This document shows positions 42,603 to 51,842 of a stretch of DNA of 64,000 bases, in pieces (positions within the stretch are counted from its first letter, which is position 1; every line of letters starts with the position of its first letter). Both the position numbers and the translations under genes were made by a program. The notes under the pieces are model-generated. The model was not told the DNA's origin, searched no databases, and worked only from the letters and a program-made list of their open reading frames with translations. Source of the stretch: Chryseobacterium lathyri (GTDB lineage Bacteria > Bacteroidota > Bacteroidia > Flavobacteriales > Weeksellaceae); NCBI RefSeq assembly GCF_003290185.1, contig NZ_QNFY01000006.1, forward strand, positions 248,001-312,000. The letters are read 5' to 3'.

Positions 42603-43256
42603 ATGAAAAAAGGAAAATTCTTGGCATTAATTTTCATTGTATTGATCAATATCTGCTGCGGAAATAAATCATTTGATCTTTCATCTGTCTCTTTAGGGGA
42701 AGATGCAAAAAAATATGATCTTGAAAATAAAGATATATTTCTGAAAGATAAAGGCAGCAAACCGGATGTTATACAATACTATGCAGATGAAAATAAAGGA
42801 TTGACGTATGGCGGAATTCTTCTGGACAATACCATGGGAACAAGAATTACCGTATTCAAAGGTAAAGTAAGTGCAATCGACACCAATGCCGCTGAAAAAA
42901 ACTCTTTGGAGTTTGTTGAAAAAATTGCAGGAAAACATGGAAAACCTACCGCTACAGTGACAGATAAAGCAACTGTAGATGCTAAAATGGTAAAGCAGAT
43001 TTTTGAAAAGCTAAAGAAAGTGGCACCGGATAAGGTATCATGGAACCAGGGTGAGAAAAACTCATTTACCTATCCTACTTCTTTTTTCTGGGACGACGGG
43101 AAAAACTATTCCATACTGAGTATTTCTATTGAGGACGATGGAAGAATCAGAAATAAATATGTAACCGTAACCAAAGATGCCTACAGAAATGATGTGGTTT
43201 TCGGATTAAAATATCCTACTCCGCAGGGATCTCCTTGGTATCAGTATATGAAATAG
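42603..43256 (+). CDS. Hypothetical lipoprotein at the end of the T6SS cluster
   Basis: 217 aa. The signal MKKGKFLALIFIVLINICCG has a lipobox (ICC). The mature part is mixed alpha/beta (KNSLEFVEKIAGKHGKPTAT; SFFWDDGKNYSILSISIEDD). It is not recognised. It follows the DUF3592-like gene by 64 bases and ends at a bidirectional terminator, marking the end of the cluster. It may be a periplasmic immunity protein. Confidence 0.65.
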   Translation: MKKGKFLALIFIVLINICCGNKSFDLSSVSLGEDAKKYDLENKDIFLKDKGSKPDVIQYYADENKGLTYGGILLDNTMGTRITVFKGKVSAIDTNAAEKNSLEFVEKIAGKHGKPTATVTDKATVDAKMVKQIFEKLKKVAPDKVSWNQGEKNSFTYPTSFFWDDGKNYSILSISIEDDGRIRNKYVTVTKDAYRNDVVFGLKYPTPQGSPWYQYMK

Positions 43257-43283
43257 TAGAAACACTATTTTTTAAATAAAAAA

Positions 43284-43311
43284 TAGCCGGCTCAAAACAT
43301 TGAGCCGGCTA
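43284..43311. terminator. Bidirectional terminator between the T6SS cluster and the nuclease
   Basis: TAGCCGGCTCAA (43284-43295), loop AACA and TTGAGCCGGCTA (43300-43311): a perfect 12-bp stem flanked by AAAAAA and ATTATTTTT. The two flanking genes converge here. Confidence 0.9.
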
Positions 43312-43331
43312 TATTATTTTTAATCAACAGA

Positions 43332-44858
43332 TTATTTTACAATGAATTTCAAAGCAGACTGGTCAAGCTTTAAAATATAAACACCCTGCTCAAGGTTTTT
43401 GATCTTAATAGAGTTTCCGTTTTTAAAAGGACTGTTAATGCTCTCAAGCGTTTTTCCCTGAAGATTAACGATCTCTGCCTTTTTAATATTCCGGGTGTCA
43501 CCTTGTACAAAAATTTCCTGTCCTGAAATCGGGTTAGGAGATATCTGAAGTTCCTGAACTGTGATTTCATTTGCTGAGACTTTTTGAGCCATTCTTGCAG
43601 TTCCTGAATAACACGTCCATTTAAGATCATCAATAGCCACTCTGTTGCTCGATGAGCTGTTAGTAAGGCTTACCGTAACATTCCCGGTGATATTGATATT
43701 ATTGATGGTTGTAGTGGTAGCAGTGGCACTGTAAGGCACTGTTCCTACTGTTGTACCGTTTACTTTTACATCAAAAGTTCCGCTTGTTCCCGAAAACTTA
43801 AGCTGAGTTGTTACCGTCAGTGATCCGATACCGTTGGCCGAGCTTCCCGAAGTTAAAGAACCGTTTCTTACCGTAATAGCCTGGCCGTTGATGGTCTGGT
43901 CAGTTCTTGCATCTGTAGCCGTCCATGAAATACCGCTGCCCGTCCAGGTTCTTGTTAGATAAGAAGCACTGCTGGCGGTAGGAATTGTTCCGAATGTTTC
44001 ATTGATGCATTCTGTTCCAGGAGTAGGAGTTCCGGGATCCGTGGTTCCAGGACTGGAGCCCCAGATCTGACCTACATAACTAGGATTGTCGATAAACGGG
44101 TTTCTATTCCCTTGGAAAGTATAAGAGGCATTATTTCTATTGATTTCAGCTTGTGAAACAGGATCCTGAGCGTGCCATGCCAGAAGAACATTCAGTTCCC
44201 AGGTCTGTAGCCCGGGAAATGTTGAACTGCCCAGCATATTACCTGAAGAAAAAGAAGAAAGTTTGCTCTGATAACGGGTTACAAAGTAAAAGATCATCCT
44301 TGCCACATCCCCTTTAAACTCGTCAATCGGTTCAAAAACAGTTCCTGCATATCCTGAAGACGAAGAGCTGCCCAGTTTTGAGCCGTTTTGAGAGGTAAAT
44401 GTAGCTGAACCTACCTTTCCGAAAGGATAATTGCTTCTCATCCCGTTTACCTTTCCGTCGGTAGCCCGGATAAAATGAATGTCCGAAACCATAGGAGCAG
44501 CCTCACTGAATAAGCTCTGAGGAACTATATGCTCCCTGTTATAGCAGTTACCCTCCGTAGAATATGTTCCGCATTGGTTCGTACCGGGGGTATATTTGTA
44601 AGGATCAGTCCCGGAAGGTCTTTCCGAATAAATATCCATGATAGAGCCATCATTTTCATAGTTCTTATCAATATCAGTCGTTTTATAACCTGTCCAGAGT
44701 CCGCTGTAGCCTTTGTCCTGGTGTCCGTTTGTGATGATAGAACTTAATTCCGTTTTTAACGCTGCACCACTCAGTCCGTTCGCTGAATTGTAGTATCCTG
44801 CAGGAGCCTGGGCATTGGCAAGCCCCGCTATTGCAGTAAATAAGATAATTTTTTTCAT
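43332..44858 (-). CDS. Secreted endonuclease I family nuclease with T9SS tail
   Basis: 508 aa. Signal: IILFTAIAGLANAQ. The nuclease part (about 20-270) has the EndA/endonuclease I motifs NREHIVPQSLFSE and DIHFIRATDGKVNGMRSNYP. A middle beta-sandwich-like region (about 280-415) follows. The last 80 residues are a T9SS type A sorting domain, with LQISPNPISGQEIFVQG and KNLEQGVYILKLD. The enzyme should degrade extracellular DNA and RNA after export through the type IX system, which also fits the presence of gld genes. Monocistronic. Confidence 0.93.
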   Translation of the reverse strand: MKKIILFTAIAGLANAQAPAGYYNSANGLSGAALKTELSSIITNGHQDKGYSGLWTGYKTTDIDKNYENDGSIMDIYSERPSGTDPYKYTPGTNQCGTYSTEGNCYNREHIVPQSLFSEAAPMVSDIHFIRATDGKVNGMRSNYPFGKVGSATFTSQNGSKLGSSSSSGYAGTVFEPIDEFKGDVARMIFYFVTRYQSKLSSFSSGNMLGSSTFPGLQTWELNVLLAWHAQDPVSQAEINRNNASYTFQGNRNPFIDNPSYVGQIWGSSPGTTDPGTPTPGTECINETFGTIPTASSASYLTRTWTGSGISWTATDARTDQTINGQAITVRNGSLTSGSSANGIGSLTVTTQLKFSGTSGTFDVKVNGTTVGTVPYSATATTTTINNINITGNVTVSLTNSSSSNRVAIDDLKWTCYSGTARMAQKVSANEITVQELQISPNPISGQEIFVQGDTRNIKKAEIVNLQGKTLESINSPFKNGNSIKIKNLEQGVYILKLDQSALKFIVK

Positions 44859-45030
44859 ACAGATAAAATTTCTGTAAGAATACTATATTTTTGCGAATAA
44901 AAAATTACATTAGTGTTAATTTTAAGATGTAGCGCATGCAGTTTATGAAGACCAGAATTACTTCAAATGATTGTAGACTCATTTCAATGGCAGACGATTT
45001 ATTTAAAGGGGGAATCTAACCGACCTAGGA

Positions 45031-45078
45031 AGATTCCAGTCTTGAACTTTTCGTTCTTTTGTTTCAAGACAAAAGAAC
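45031..45078. repeat. Dispersed intergenic repeat, copy 1
   Basis: GATTCCAGTCTTGAAC (from 45032), then TTTTCGTTCTTTTG and TTTCAAGACAAAAGAAC. GTCTTGAA and TTCAAGAC form an 8-bp dyad. A second copy is at 50171-50217. Confidence 0.7.
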
Positions 45079-45124
45079 AGGTAAAAAGAAATTTAATGAT
45101 GTTGAAGCTTTCAGTTATTTTGGA

Positions 45125-45156
45125 CAAAAAAAACCGGCACAGAAAAACTGCACCGG
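45125..45156 (-). terminator. Terminator of the DUF4136/DUF5522 operon
   Basis: On the minus strand, CCGGTGCAG, loop TTTTT, CTGTGCCGG (one 2x2 internal loop) followed by TTTTTTTTG. Confidence 0.65.
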
Positions 45157-45183
45157 ATTATATATAAGATTGATTTAAATATC

Positions 45184-45711
45184 TTACTTTCTCTGAGGAG
45201 GATAATTTTTCATAATCTCAGCCATGATCTCAGGAATCTGTTTCTGTTTAGCTCTTGGAGAATCCACGGAGATTCCGCTTCCGATACCCTGCCAAACCAG
45301 TTTATTGGTTTTAGAATCAATGAGGTCAACAATCAGTGCACCTTCATTATAATTGCTTGTCCATGTTCTGCTCATGCCAACACCCCATCCGAAAGGTCCG
45401 CCCCATCCCCACATTCCGTAAGGAGAACTATTGTTGATGTCCGTTATTTTTTTATGATTGGCCTTTACGTTAACGATCAGATCAGGATTTTCTCCCGACT
45501 GAAGTCCCTTGCTTTGAAGCTGTCTCGATAATTCGTTTAAAACTCTGTCTTTATCAATGTCATTCAGTTTCAGATCGTCAATCCTAATTTTATAGGTCTT
45601 GTAAGTCGTAAAATTAGCTGTTTCAGCATAATCCGAACGTACCTGGAACGGGCTGCACGATGTAAGGCCTAATGCAGCCGATGCTAACAAAATAAAAATA
45701 TATTTTTTCAT
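45184..45711 (-). CDS. DUF4136 lipoprotein
   Basis: 175 aa. Signal FILLASAALGLTSC gives Cys19. DYAETANFTTYKTYKI near the mature N-terminus and the C-terminal GALIVDLIDSKTNKLVWQGI are typical of DUF4136. A Gly/Trp-rich loop (GMWGWGGPFGWGVG) lies in the middle. It is probably an outer-membrane or periplasmic lipoprotein of unknown role. It begins 1 base after the DUF5522 gene stop, so the two are one operon. Confidence 0.88.
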   Translation of the reverse strand: MKKYIFILLASAALGLTSCSPFQVRSDYAETANFTTYKTYKIRIDDLKLNDIDKDRVLNELSRQLQSKGLQSGENPDLIVNVKANHKKITDINNSSPYGMWGWGGPFGWGVGMSRTWTSNYNEGALIVDLIDSKTNKLVWQGIGSGISVDSPRAKQKQIPEIMAEIMKNYPPQRK

Positions 45712-45712
45712 T

Positions 45713-45898
<186 letters not shown>

Positions 45899-45935
45899 TT
45901 AAATCTCTAAGTCAAAAAACTTTATATTTGTTAGT

Positions 45936-46262
45936 ATGATAATTATATGCCAAAAGCCATTAAAAAAATTAAAAATTAACGGCATTGCTCTCTTTCCCTT
46001 TATCTTCATTAGGAAACCCGAAGATAAGGAAAATAAAGTACTTATCAATCACGAAAAAATCCATTTGAGACAGCAGTTGGAAATGCTTATTATTTTCTTT
46101 TATGTTTTTTATGTCATCGAATATTATTACTGGTTTTTTAAACTGAAAGATGGCTTTCTTGCTTATAAAAGAATTTCATTTGAAAGGGAAGCATATGCAA
46201 ATGAAAGCAATCTGAATTACCTGAAGACAAGAAAAATCTGGAATTTCAGGAAGTATTTGTAG
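45936..46262 (+). CDS. Small membrane protein with an HExxH motif
   Basis: 108 aa. NHEKIHLRQQLEM contains HEKIH, a zinc-protease-type motif, followed by a TM helix (LIIFFYVFYVIEYYYWFF) and FEREAYANE, where Glu could be a third ligand. This resembles the core of membrane gluzincins such as M56/M48 but is much shorter. A real protease activity is uncertain. It is divergent from the DUF5522 gene, with starts 40 bases apart. Confidence 0.72.
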   Translation: MIIICQKPLKKLKINGIALFPFIFIRKPEDKENKVLINHEKIHLRQQLEMLIIFFYVFYVIEYYYWFFKLKDGFLAYKRISFEREAYANESNLNYLKTRKIWNFRKYL

Positions 46263-46294
46263 TTAATGTAAAATGTAAAATGTTTACCTTAAAA

Positions 46295-46360
46295 TTCAAT
46301 AGGGATGGGCTTTAGCTTGCCTTCAAAAAATAAACCGCCTTTACCCGGCTTTAGCCAAAA
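46295..46360 (+). repeat. REP-like unit, remote copy
   Basis: TTCAATAGGGATGGGCTTTA then GCTTGCC, and after 24 bases CCGGCTTTAGCCAAAA. It is a 66-base unit of the family flanking the transposase at 21.6 kb; the first stem is partly decayed. Confidence 0.7.
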
Positions 46361-46556
46361 CCTAAAATTAAAACACAAATTTCACAAATATTCCCACAAA
46401 TAATCACAAAAACAACTTATAAATAAACAATCCATCATCTGTGAAAATCTGTGTCATCTGTAGTCAAAAAAATAGGCATAAATTTTTCTGTGCTCTTTAA
46501 ATGTAAAAAACAAAATGATTCATGTCGTTATAAATCACACAAAGCAAATCTTTTAC

Positions 46557-46564
46557 TAATTTTG
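46557..46564 (+). promoter_or_regulatory. Predicted -7 box for the PLP deaminase gene
   Basis: TAATTTTG, 23 bases before the ATG at 46588. Confidence 0.4.
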
Positions 46565-46587
46565 CAGATAATAGTTAAACAACAGAA

Positions 46588-47496
46588 ATGCTATTAAAAC
46601 CTCCGGCAGAGCCTATTCCCATTCAGGAAATACCTATTTATAAAAATGTAAAGCTCTTTATAAAAAGGGAAGACCTTATCCATCCTCAAATCTCAGGAAA
46701 TAAATACTGGAAGCTTTTTTACAATATCAACAGCTACCTGGAAAGAAATCCTGAAAATCCCTATATCATCACTTTTGGAGGAGCATTTTCCAATCATATT
46801 GCTGCCGTTTCTGCTGCAGGAAACCTGTCCGGAATTCCTACGTTGGGAATAATACGAGGGGAAGAACTACAAAATAAATGGAGGGATAATCCTACACTTC
46901 TTTTAGCAAAAAGAAACGGGATGAACCTGAAATTTGTAACCCGGGAAGAGTACAGGCATAAAGAAAAATTAACCGAATTTCTGCATAAAGAATTCCCCGA
47001 CGCTTTAATTGTTCCGGAAGGCGGTACCAATAAAGATGCTGTAGAAGGCGTTAAAATGATGCTCAATGACCAAACAAAAGATTTTGACTATCTTTGCACC
47101 GCGGTTGGAACCGGAGGTACAGTTGCGGGAATGGCAAAGTTTTGTGAAGAAGATCAGAAAGTTATAGGATTTAATGTCGTTGACGATGCTTCACTGGAGA
47201 ATAAAATTTTAGAATTAACCTCAAGACAGAATTTTAATCTAATAGATTCATGTTTTGGGGGTTATGGTAAAATAAAAGATGAAAACATCCGTTTTATCAA
47301 TGATTTTAAAGAGAAGTACGGCATTCCTTTGGAGCCGGTGTATACAGGAAAAATGATGCAGAAAGTTTTCGAACTGATTGATGACGGATATTTTCCTGAG
47401 AACAGCAGGATCTTGTGCTTTCATACCGGCGGACTGCAGGGGATTGAAGGAGCCAATCTGCTTTTGGAAAAACAGAATAGAAATTTAATTATATAA
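46588..47496 (+). CDS. D-cysteine desulfhydrase/ACC deaminase family PLP enzyme
   Basis: 302 aa fold-type II PLP enzyme. The PLP lysine is in SGNKYWKLFYN; TFGGAFSNHIAAVSAAG is the phosphate and substrate loop, and CTAVGTGGTVAGMAKF binds the PLP phosphate. Family members deaminate 1-aminocyclopropane-1-carboxylate or desulfurate D-cysteine; the latter is commoner in bacteria. The choice cannot be made by eye. The glucosaminidase gene follows after 16 bases. Confidence 0.9.
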   Translation: MLLKPPAEPIPIQEIPIYKNVKLFIKREDLIHPQISGNKYWKLFYNINSYLERNPENPYIITFGGAFSNHIAAVSAAGNLSGIPTLGIIRGEELQNKWRDNPTLLLAKRNGMNLKFVTREEYRHKEKLTEFLHKEFPDALIVPEGGTNKDAVEGVKMMLNDQTKDFDYLCTAVGTGGTVAGMAKFCEEDQKVIGFNVVDDASLENKILELTSRQNFNLIDSCFGGYGKIKDENIRFINDFKEKYGIPLEPVYTGKMMQKVFELIDDGYFPENSRILCFHTGGLQGIEGANLLLEKQNRNLII

Positions 47497-47512
47497 GTAA
47501 AAATTGAAAAAC

Positions 47513-48574
47513 ATGAAAAGACTTTTCTCAATCATAAGCCTTTTAGTTTTATCAACATTCTCAGCCCAAACTTGGGCGACTGAAGACCAGTACATTCAAA
47601 AATTTGCTAAATATGCAGTAGAAGAAATGGAAAAATATAAAATTCCGGCTTCTATTACATTGGCTCAAGGTCTCTTAGAGACTGGAGGCGGACAGAGCAG
47701 ACTGGCTCAGGAAGGTAAAAATCACTTCGGAATAAAATGTAAGGAAGACTGGACAGGAAAAACCATGAGGCACACCGATGATGCTCCCAATGAATGTTTC
47801 AGGGTTTATGACGATCCCAGACAGTCTTATGAAGACCATTCCATATTTTTATCCACAAGAAAATATTACACCAATCTTTTCAATCTGGATATGAAAGATT
47901 ACAAAGCATGGGCACATGGACTTAAAAAAGCAGGCTATGCAACCAATCCCCGCTACGCTTCAATTTTAATCGGTAAAATTGAAAGATACAGACTTTACGA
48001 GTATGACGATACTAACTCCAGAGAAGTACTGTATGCCGTTCTTAAAATGTATCCGGACCTGAAAGACGACAGAACATTCATGGCCCAGCTGGAACCTTCA
48101 AAAATGACAGTGAAGAAAGCTAAAGATCCTGTTACAGTAGAAGTTCCTTATAAACAAACCTCGTATGCCCAACAGCAGAAAAGAGTTGAAAAAATCAAAA
48201 CAAAAGCTGAAATTTTAAATTCAATTCTTATCAAAAGCCATCCGAATGAGGGCTTAAAATACATTGTCATTCCCGAAGATACTAACGTTAAATTCATTGC
48301 AGACAAATTCAAGGTAAGCGAAAGCAGACTGATTAAGTGGAATGAGCTTAATAGTGATGTTTTAAAGAAAAATGATATCGTATTTCTTGAATCTAAAAAT
48401 TCTGCGGGAAATACAGCCATTTATAAAGCTGAATCTGGTGAGGATATGCATGATATTGCTCAAAAATTCGGAATCAAATTAAATAAATTATATGCAAAAA
48501 ACAGAATGGACGAAGGACAGAAACCGTCTGCCGGTCAGCTGATTTATTTAATTGATAAAAAACCCAGAAACTAA
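47513..48574 (+). CDS. Secreted glucosaminidase with LysM domains
   Basis: 353 aa from the ATG at 47513 (a TTG at 47504 would add three residues). Signal LFSIISLLVLSTFSAQ. The FlgJ-type glucosaminidase domain (about 20-160) shows SITLAQGLLETGGGQSRLAQ, with the catalytic Glu, and NHFGIKCKEDWTG. The C-terminal half has LysM-like repeats (IPEDTNVKFIADKFKVSESR; ESGEDMHDIAQKFGIKLNKL). It should cleave peptidoglycan glycan strands during growth or division. It is probably co-transcribed with the PLP enzyme. Confidence 0.92.
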   Translation: MKRLFSIISLLVLSTFSAQTWATEDQYIQKFAKYAVEEMEKYKIPASITLAQGLLETGGGQSRLAQEGKNHFGIKCKEDWTGKTMRHTDDAPNECFRVYDDPRQSYEDHSIFLSTRKYYTNLFNLDMKDYKAWAHGLKKAGYATNPRYASILIGKIERYRLYEYDDTNSREVLYAVLKMYPDLKDDRTFMAQLEPSKMTVKKAKDPVTVEVPYKQTSYAQQQKRVEKIKTKAEILNSILIKSHPNEGLKYIVIPEDTNVKFIADKFKVSESRLIKWNELNSDVLKKNDIVFLESKNSAGNTAIYKAESGEDMHDIAQKFGIKLNKLYAKNRMDEGQKPSAGQLIYLIDKKPRN

Positions 48575-48647
48575 TTTTTGTTGCCGGTTTCTCATTGCCA
48601 GTTGCTATCTGACTGTCGATTATAAACCATCAACGTTCAACTAAAAT

Positions 48648-49934
48648 ATGAAATACCAAAGAAGTTCAGCTTTATTCGATGAAGCATACCAATACATTCC
48701 GGGAGGTGTAAATTCTCCGGTACGTGCATTCAAATCAGTAGGAGGTGTTCCTGTATTTATGAAATCTGCAAAAGGGGCCTACCTTACCGATGCAGATGAT
48801 AATACATACATCGATTACATTAATTCTTGGGGTCCTGCTATTTTGGGACACACCCATCCTGAAGTGCTTGAAGAACTGAAAATACAGGCCGAAAAAGGCT
48901 TTTCGTTCGGAGCACCTACAGAGCTGGAAACAGAAATTGCCAAATTCATCGTAGAAAACGTTCCTAATATCGACCAGATCAGAATGGTATCCTCAGGTAC
49001 AGAAGCCTGTATGAGTGCCGTAAGACTGGCAAGAGGTTTTACAAAAAGAGACAAGATTGTTAAATTTGAAGGTTGCTATCATGGCCATTCAGATTCATTT
49101 CTGATCAAGGCAGGAAGCGGTGCAGCTACTTTCGGAAACCCCAATTCTCCGGGAGTAACGGAAGGAACGGCTAAAGATACTCTTCTGGCCCGTTATAACG
49201 ATTTTGAGCAGGTAGAAGATCTGTTCCGTCACAACCAGGGTCAAATTGCTGCCGTTATCATTGAGCCGGTTGCCGGAAACATGGGCTGTGTGCTTCCTGA
49301 AAATAATTTCCTTCAGAACTTGAGAAGGATCTGTGATGAAAACGGAGCTTTATTGATTTTTGATGAAGTGATGACCGGTTTCAGGCTGGCTTTCGGAGGA
49401 GCGCAGGAGCTGTACAATGTAAAAGCCGACCTGGTTACTTACGGAAAAGTAATTGGTGGAGGTCTTCCGGTAGGAGCTTTTGCAGGAAGAAACGAAATTA
49501 TGGATCATCTGGCCCCGAAAGGAGGTGTTTATCAGGCCGGAACCTTAAGTGGAAATCCACTGGCAATGAGAGCCGGACTGAAAACTTTACAGCTTATCAA
49601 AAATGATCCGGAATTTTTTAGCAGAATCAATAAAACTGCAGAAACATTGGATTTCGGAATCGGGAAAATTTTAAATGAAAAAGGAATTCCTCACAAAATT
49701 AACAGAAAAGGATCCATGATGTCTGTGTTTTTCCATACGAACAGGGTTTCCAATTTTGATGAGGCAGAGGCTTCCAACCATTCTCTGTTCAATAATTTCT
49801 TTCACCAGATGCTGAAGAACGGAATATATCTTCCACCAAGTGGGTATGAAACATATTTTATCAGTGATGCCATCAAGGATAAAGAAATTGACATGACACT
49901 GGAAGCCGTAAGAAAATTTGAATATTCTTCTTAA
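48648..49934 (+). CDS. hemL: Glutamate-1-semialdehyde 2,1-aminomutase
   Basis: 428 aa. The opening [20 protein letters not shown] is characteristic of HemL. The PLP lysine lies in [37 protein letters not shown] and [17 protein letters not shown] complete the family pattern. It makes 5-aminolevulinate in the C5 route to heme. Monocistronic, with a terminator at 49954. Confidence 0.95.
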   Translation: MKYQRSSALFDEAYQYIPGGVNSPVRAFKSVGGVPVFMKSAKGAYLTDADDNTYIDYINSWGPAILGHTHPEVLEELKIQAEKGFSFGAPTELETEIAKFIVENVPNIDQIRMVSSGTEACMSAVRLARGFTKRDKIVKFEGCYHGHSDSFLIKAGSGAATFGNPNSPGVTEGTAKDTLLARYNDFEQVEDLFRHNQGQIAAVIIEPVAGNMGCVLPENNFLQNLRRICDENGALLIFDEVMTGFRLAFGGAQELYNVKADLVTYGKVIGGGLPVGAFAGRNEIMDHLAPKGGVYQAGTLSGNPLAMRAGLKTLQLIKNDPEFFSRINKTAETLDFGIGKILNEKGIPHKINRKGSMMSVFFHTNRVSNFDEAEASNHSLFNNFFHQMLKNGIYLPPSGYETYFISDAIKDKEIDMTLEAVRKFEYSS

Positions 49935-49953
49935 GGGTTAAAAAATAAATTAT

Positions 49954-49986
49954 AAAAAGACTGGGTTTTTAGATCCGGTCTTTTTT
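49954..49986 (+). terminator. Terminator after hemL
   Basis: AAAAAGACTGG, an AT-rich loop, CCGGTC and six T; the 6-bp GC core has one G-U pair. Confidence 0.75.
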
Positions 49987-50170
49987 ATATCCACCAGAAA
50001 AGTATTAAGTATTTAGAAACGACATAGGAAGTGGAGGCGTTAAGAAAATGATTTCTATGAACGTTAAAAAAAATCTACTGTTTGAGTGCGGGACAAATCT
50101 TGATTCTAAACATAGATAGTAACCGCACGAGTTTTAGAATTTTTAGAGAATAGAATTCATTTTTAGCCGA

Positions 50171-50217
50171 GAATTCCAGTCTTGAATTTTTGTTTCTTTT
50201 GTTTCAAGACAAAAGAA
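50171..50217. repeat. Dispersed intergenic repeat, copy 2
   Basis: AATTCCAGTCTTGAA, TTTTTGTTTCTTTTG and TTTCAAGACAAAAGAA. By eye it matches the copy at 45031-45078 over almost its whole length and keeps the GTCTTGAA/TTCAAGAC dyad. Confidence 0.7.
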
Positions 50218-50265
50218 ATTAAGCCATTCAATAAATCATACAGATATTGTAATAAACCATACACC

Positions 50266-50293
50266 TTGATCATTCGCGTTCTTTCTACTTTTG
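50266..50293 (+). promoter_or_regulatory. Promoter of the first amidohydrolase
   Basis: TTG (50266-50268), 17-base spacer, TACTTTTG (50286-50293), 15 bases before the start codon. Confidence 0.6.
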
Positions 50294-50308
50294 TATAAAT
50301 AGTTTGGA

Positions 50309-51643
50309 ATGAAGACCTCTGACAATTCGATATCCCGTAAAGATTTTATAAAAAATTCAGCGCTGGCCGCAGCCGGGCTTACTTTAATACCTAATATTAT
50401 GGCAGCATCACCGTTTTTTGATACACAGAATATTTCGGCAAAAGGAAAATTAAGCCTTAAAAATGTCCGTCTGGAAACCGGTTTTGAGTATGAAGAAGGA
50501 GAGGTTGTTTCTACTAAAACCGATCTGTTTTATATTGAAATCGAAAACGGAAAAATCAAAAATATAGCTCCGAACCAGCCGAATGCAAAAGCTGTTGATG
50601 CCAAAGAAATGCTGATGCTTCCTGCGTTTAAGGATATGCATATTCATCTGGATAAAACGTTTTACGGCAATAAATGGCAGGCGGTCAGAAAAAGAACGGG
50701 TGGTGTAAAAGGAATGATCGCACTCGAGCAGAAAATGCTTCCCAAAATGCTGAAAAACTCAACGTTCAAAGCAGAAAAGATGATTGAACTGTTGCAGTCA
50801 AAGGGAACATCTTTTGCGAGAAGTCATGTTAATATTGAGCCTACTTCAAAACTGGACTCATTAAAGAACCTTCAAAAGGCTTTGGAAAATAAAAAGAAAG
50901 GTTTTGGAGCCGAACTGGTTGCTTTTCCCCAGCATGGTGTCTTTTACACGGATTCGGTGCCCTATCTTAAAGAAGCGGCCCGGATGGATATTGATTTTAT
51001 CGGTGGAGTAGATCCGTTTACGATTGATGGAGCTATTGAAAAAACAATTGATTTTACCGTTCAGTTGGCTTTAGATCATAAAAAAGGAATTGATATCCAC
51101 CTTCATGAATCTGATGAGTCCGGGTTGAATACGGTAGAGTACCTTATTAAAAAAGTCAATGAGAATCCTTCCCTGAAAGGAAAAACCTATCTGAGTCACT
51201 GTTTTGTTTTAGCAAAATTGGACAAAGTAAAACAGGAAGAAACAGCAGAAAAACTGGCTGAGGCCCAAATCGGAATTGTTTCCACCATCCCTTTTGGGAG
51301 TCTTGTAATGCCGATTCCTACTCTGTACAAACATAATGTAACCGTCCTGACAGGTAATGACAGTATTGTGGACCACTGGAATACTTTCGGGACCGGAAGT
51401 GTACTTCAGAAAGCCAATCTGATGGCTCAGCTGTACGGATATTCTACGGAGTTTTTATTATCAAGAAGCCTGAAACTGGCAACAGCGAATGTCCTCCCGC
51501 TGGATGATAAAGGAATTCAGCAATGGCCAAAAGCCGGAGATCAGGCGGATTTTGTCCTGATAAATGCAAGCTGTTCGGCAGAAGCGGTTTCAAGAATTTC
51601 AGAGGTGAAATCTTTAGTTCATCAGGGAAATACAGTTTATTAA
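50309..51643 (+). CDS. Amidohydrolase, exported (cytosine deaminase-like)
   Basis: 444 aa. The N-terminus (ISRKDFIKNSALAAAGLTL) resembles a Tat signal but has RK in place of RR. The TIM-barrel hydrolase shows DMHIHLDKTFYG (H-x-H metal site), GIDIHLHESDESG, YLSHCFVLAKL and LTGNDSIVDHW with the catalytic Asp. It belongs with the cytosine deaminase/N-isopropylammelide type amidohydrolases; the substrate is unknown. A cytoplasmic paralogue, about 60% identical by eye, lies at 52839-54077 beyond an AraC regulator. Confidence 0.86.
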   Translation: MKTSDNSISRKDFIKNSALAAAGLTLIPNIMAASPFFDTQNISAKGKLSLKNVRLETGFEYEEGEVVSTKTDLFYIEIENGKIKNIAPNQPNAKAVDAKEMLMLPAFKDMHIHLDKTFYGNKWQAVRKRTGGVKGMIALEQKMLPKMLKNSTFKAEKMIELLQSKGTSFARSHVNIEPTSKLDSLKNLQKALENKKKGFGAELVAFPQHGVFYTDSVPYLKEAARMDIDFIGGVDPFTIDGAIEKTIDFTVQLALDHKKGIDIHLHESDESGLNTVEYLIKKVNENPSLKGKTYLSHCFVLAKLDKVKQEETAEKLAEAQIGIVSTIPFGSLVMPIPTLYKHNVTVLTGNDSIVDHWNTFGTGSVLQKANLMAQLYGYSTEFLLSRSLKLATANVLPLDDKGIQQWPKAGDQADFVLINASCSAEAVSRISEVKSLVHQGNTVY

Positions 51644-51842
51644 AATGATCTTTTCTTCTACGAAAATAATAAAACCATGAAGATACATTCAATTTTTAAG
51701 AATACTAAGTAGAGCTTAACTTTCCTTATTTACTTCATTTATCTTAATGTCTTAAAAATTATTCTGCTCTGTAGGAAATTAAAAATATTGAAAATCCATA
51801 CAGTCGCTTTTTATGGTTAAAAGCAATCATATCTGTTTAAAA

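Larger units (their letters stand above)
44859..45183. other. Gene-free spacer with a dispersed repeat and a terminator
   Basis: It holds one copy of a 47-base dispersed repeat (45031-45078) and the terminator of the DUF4136 gene (45125-45156). A 66-codon frame on the plus strand at 44967 runs through the repeat and shows no coding character. Confidence 0.5.
46263..46587. other. Gene-free spacer with a REP-like unit
   Basis: Apart from the REP-like unit at 46295-46360 and the -7 box at 46557 it holds only AT-rich sequence with scattered AATCAC/TCTGTG words. No gene is supported. Confidence 0.6.
49935..50308. other. Gene-free spacer with terminator, dispersed repeat and promoter
   Basis: It contains the hemL terminator (49954-49986), copy 2 of the 47-base repeat (50171-50217) and a promoter (50266-50293). 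The rest shows nothing recognisable. Confidence 0.6.

Noticed and set aside
44967..45167. 66-codon plus-strand frame in the spacer after the nuclease
   Set aside because: It runs through a dispersed repeat and a terminator and has no protein-like pattern.
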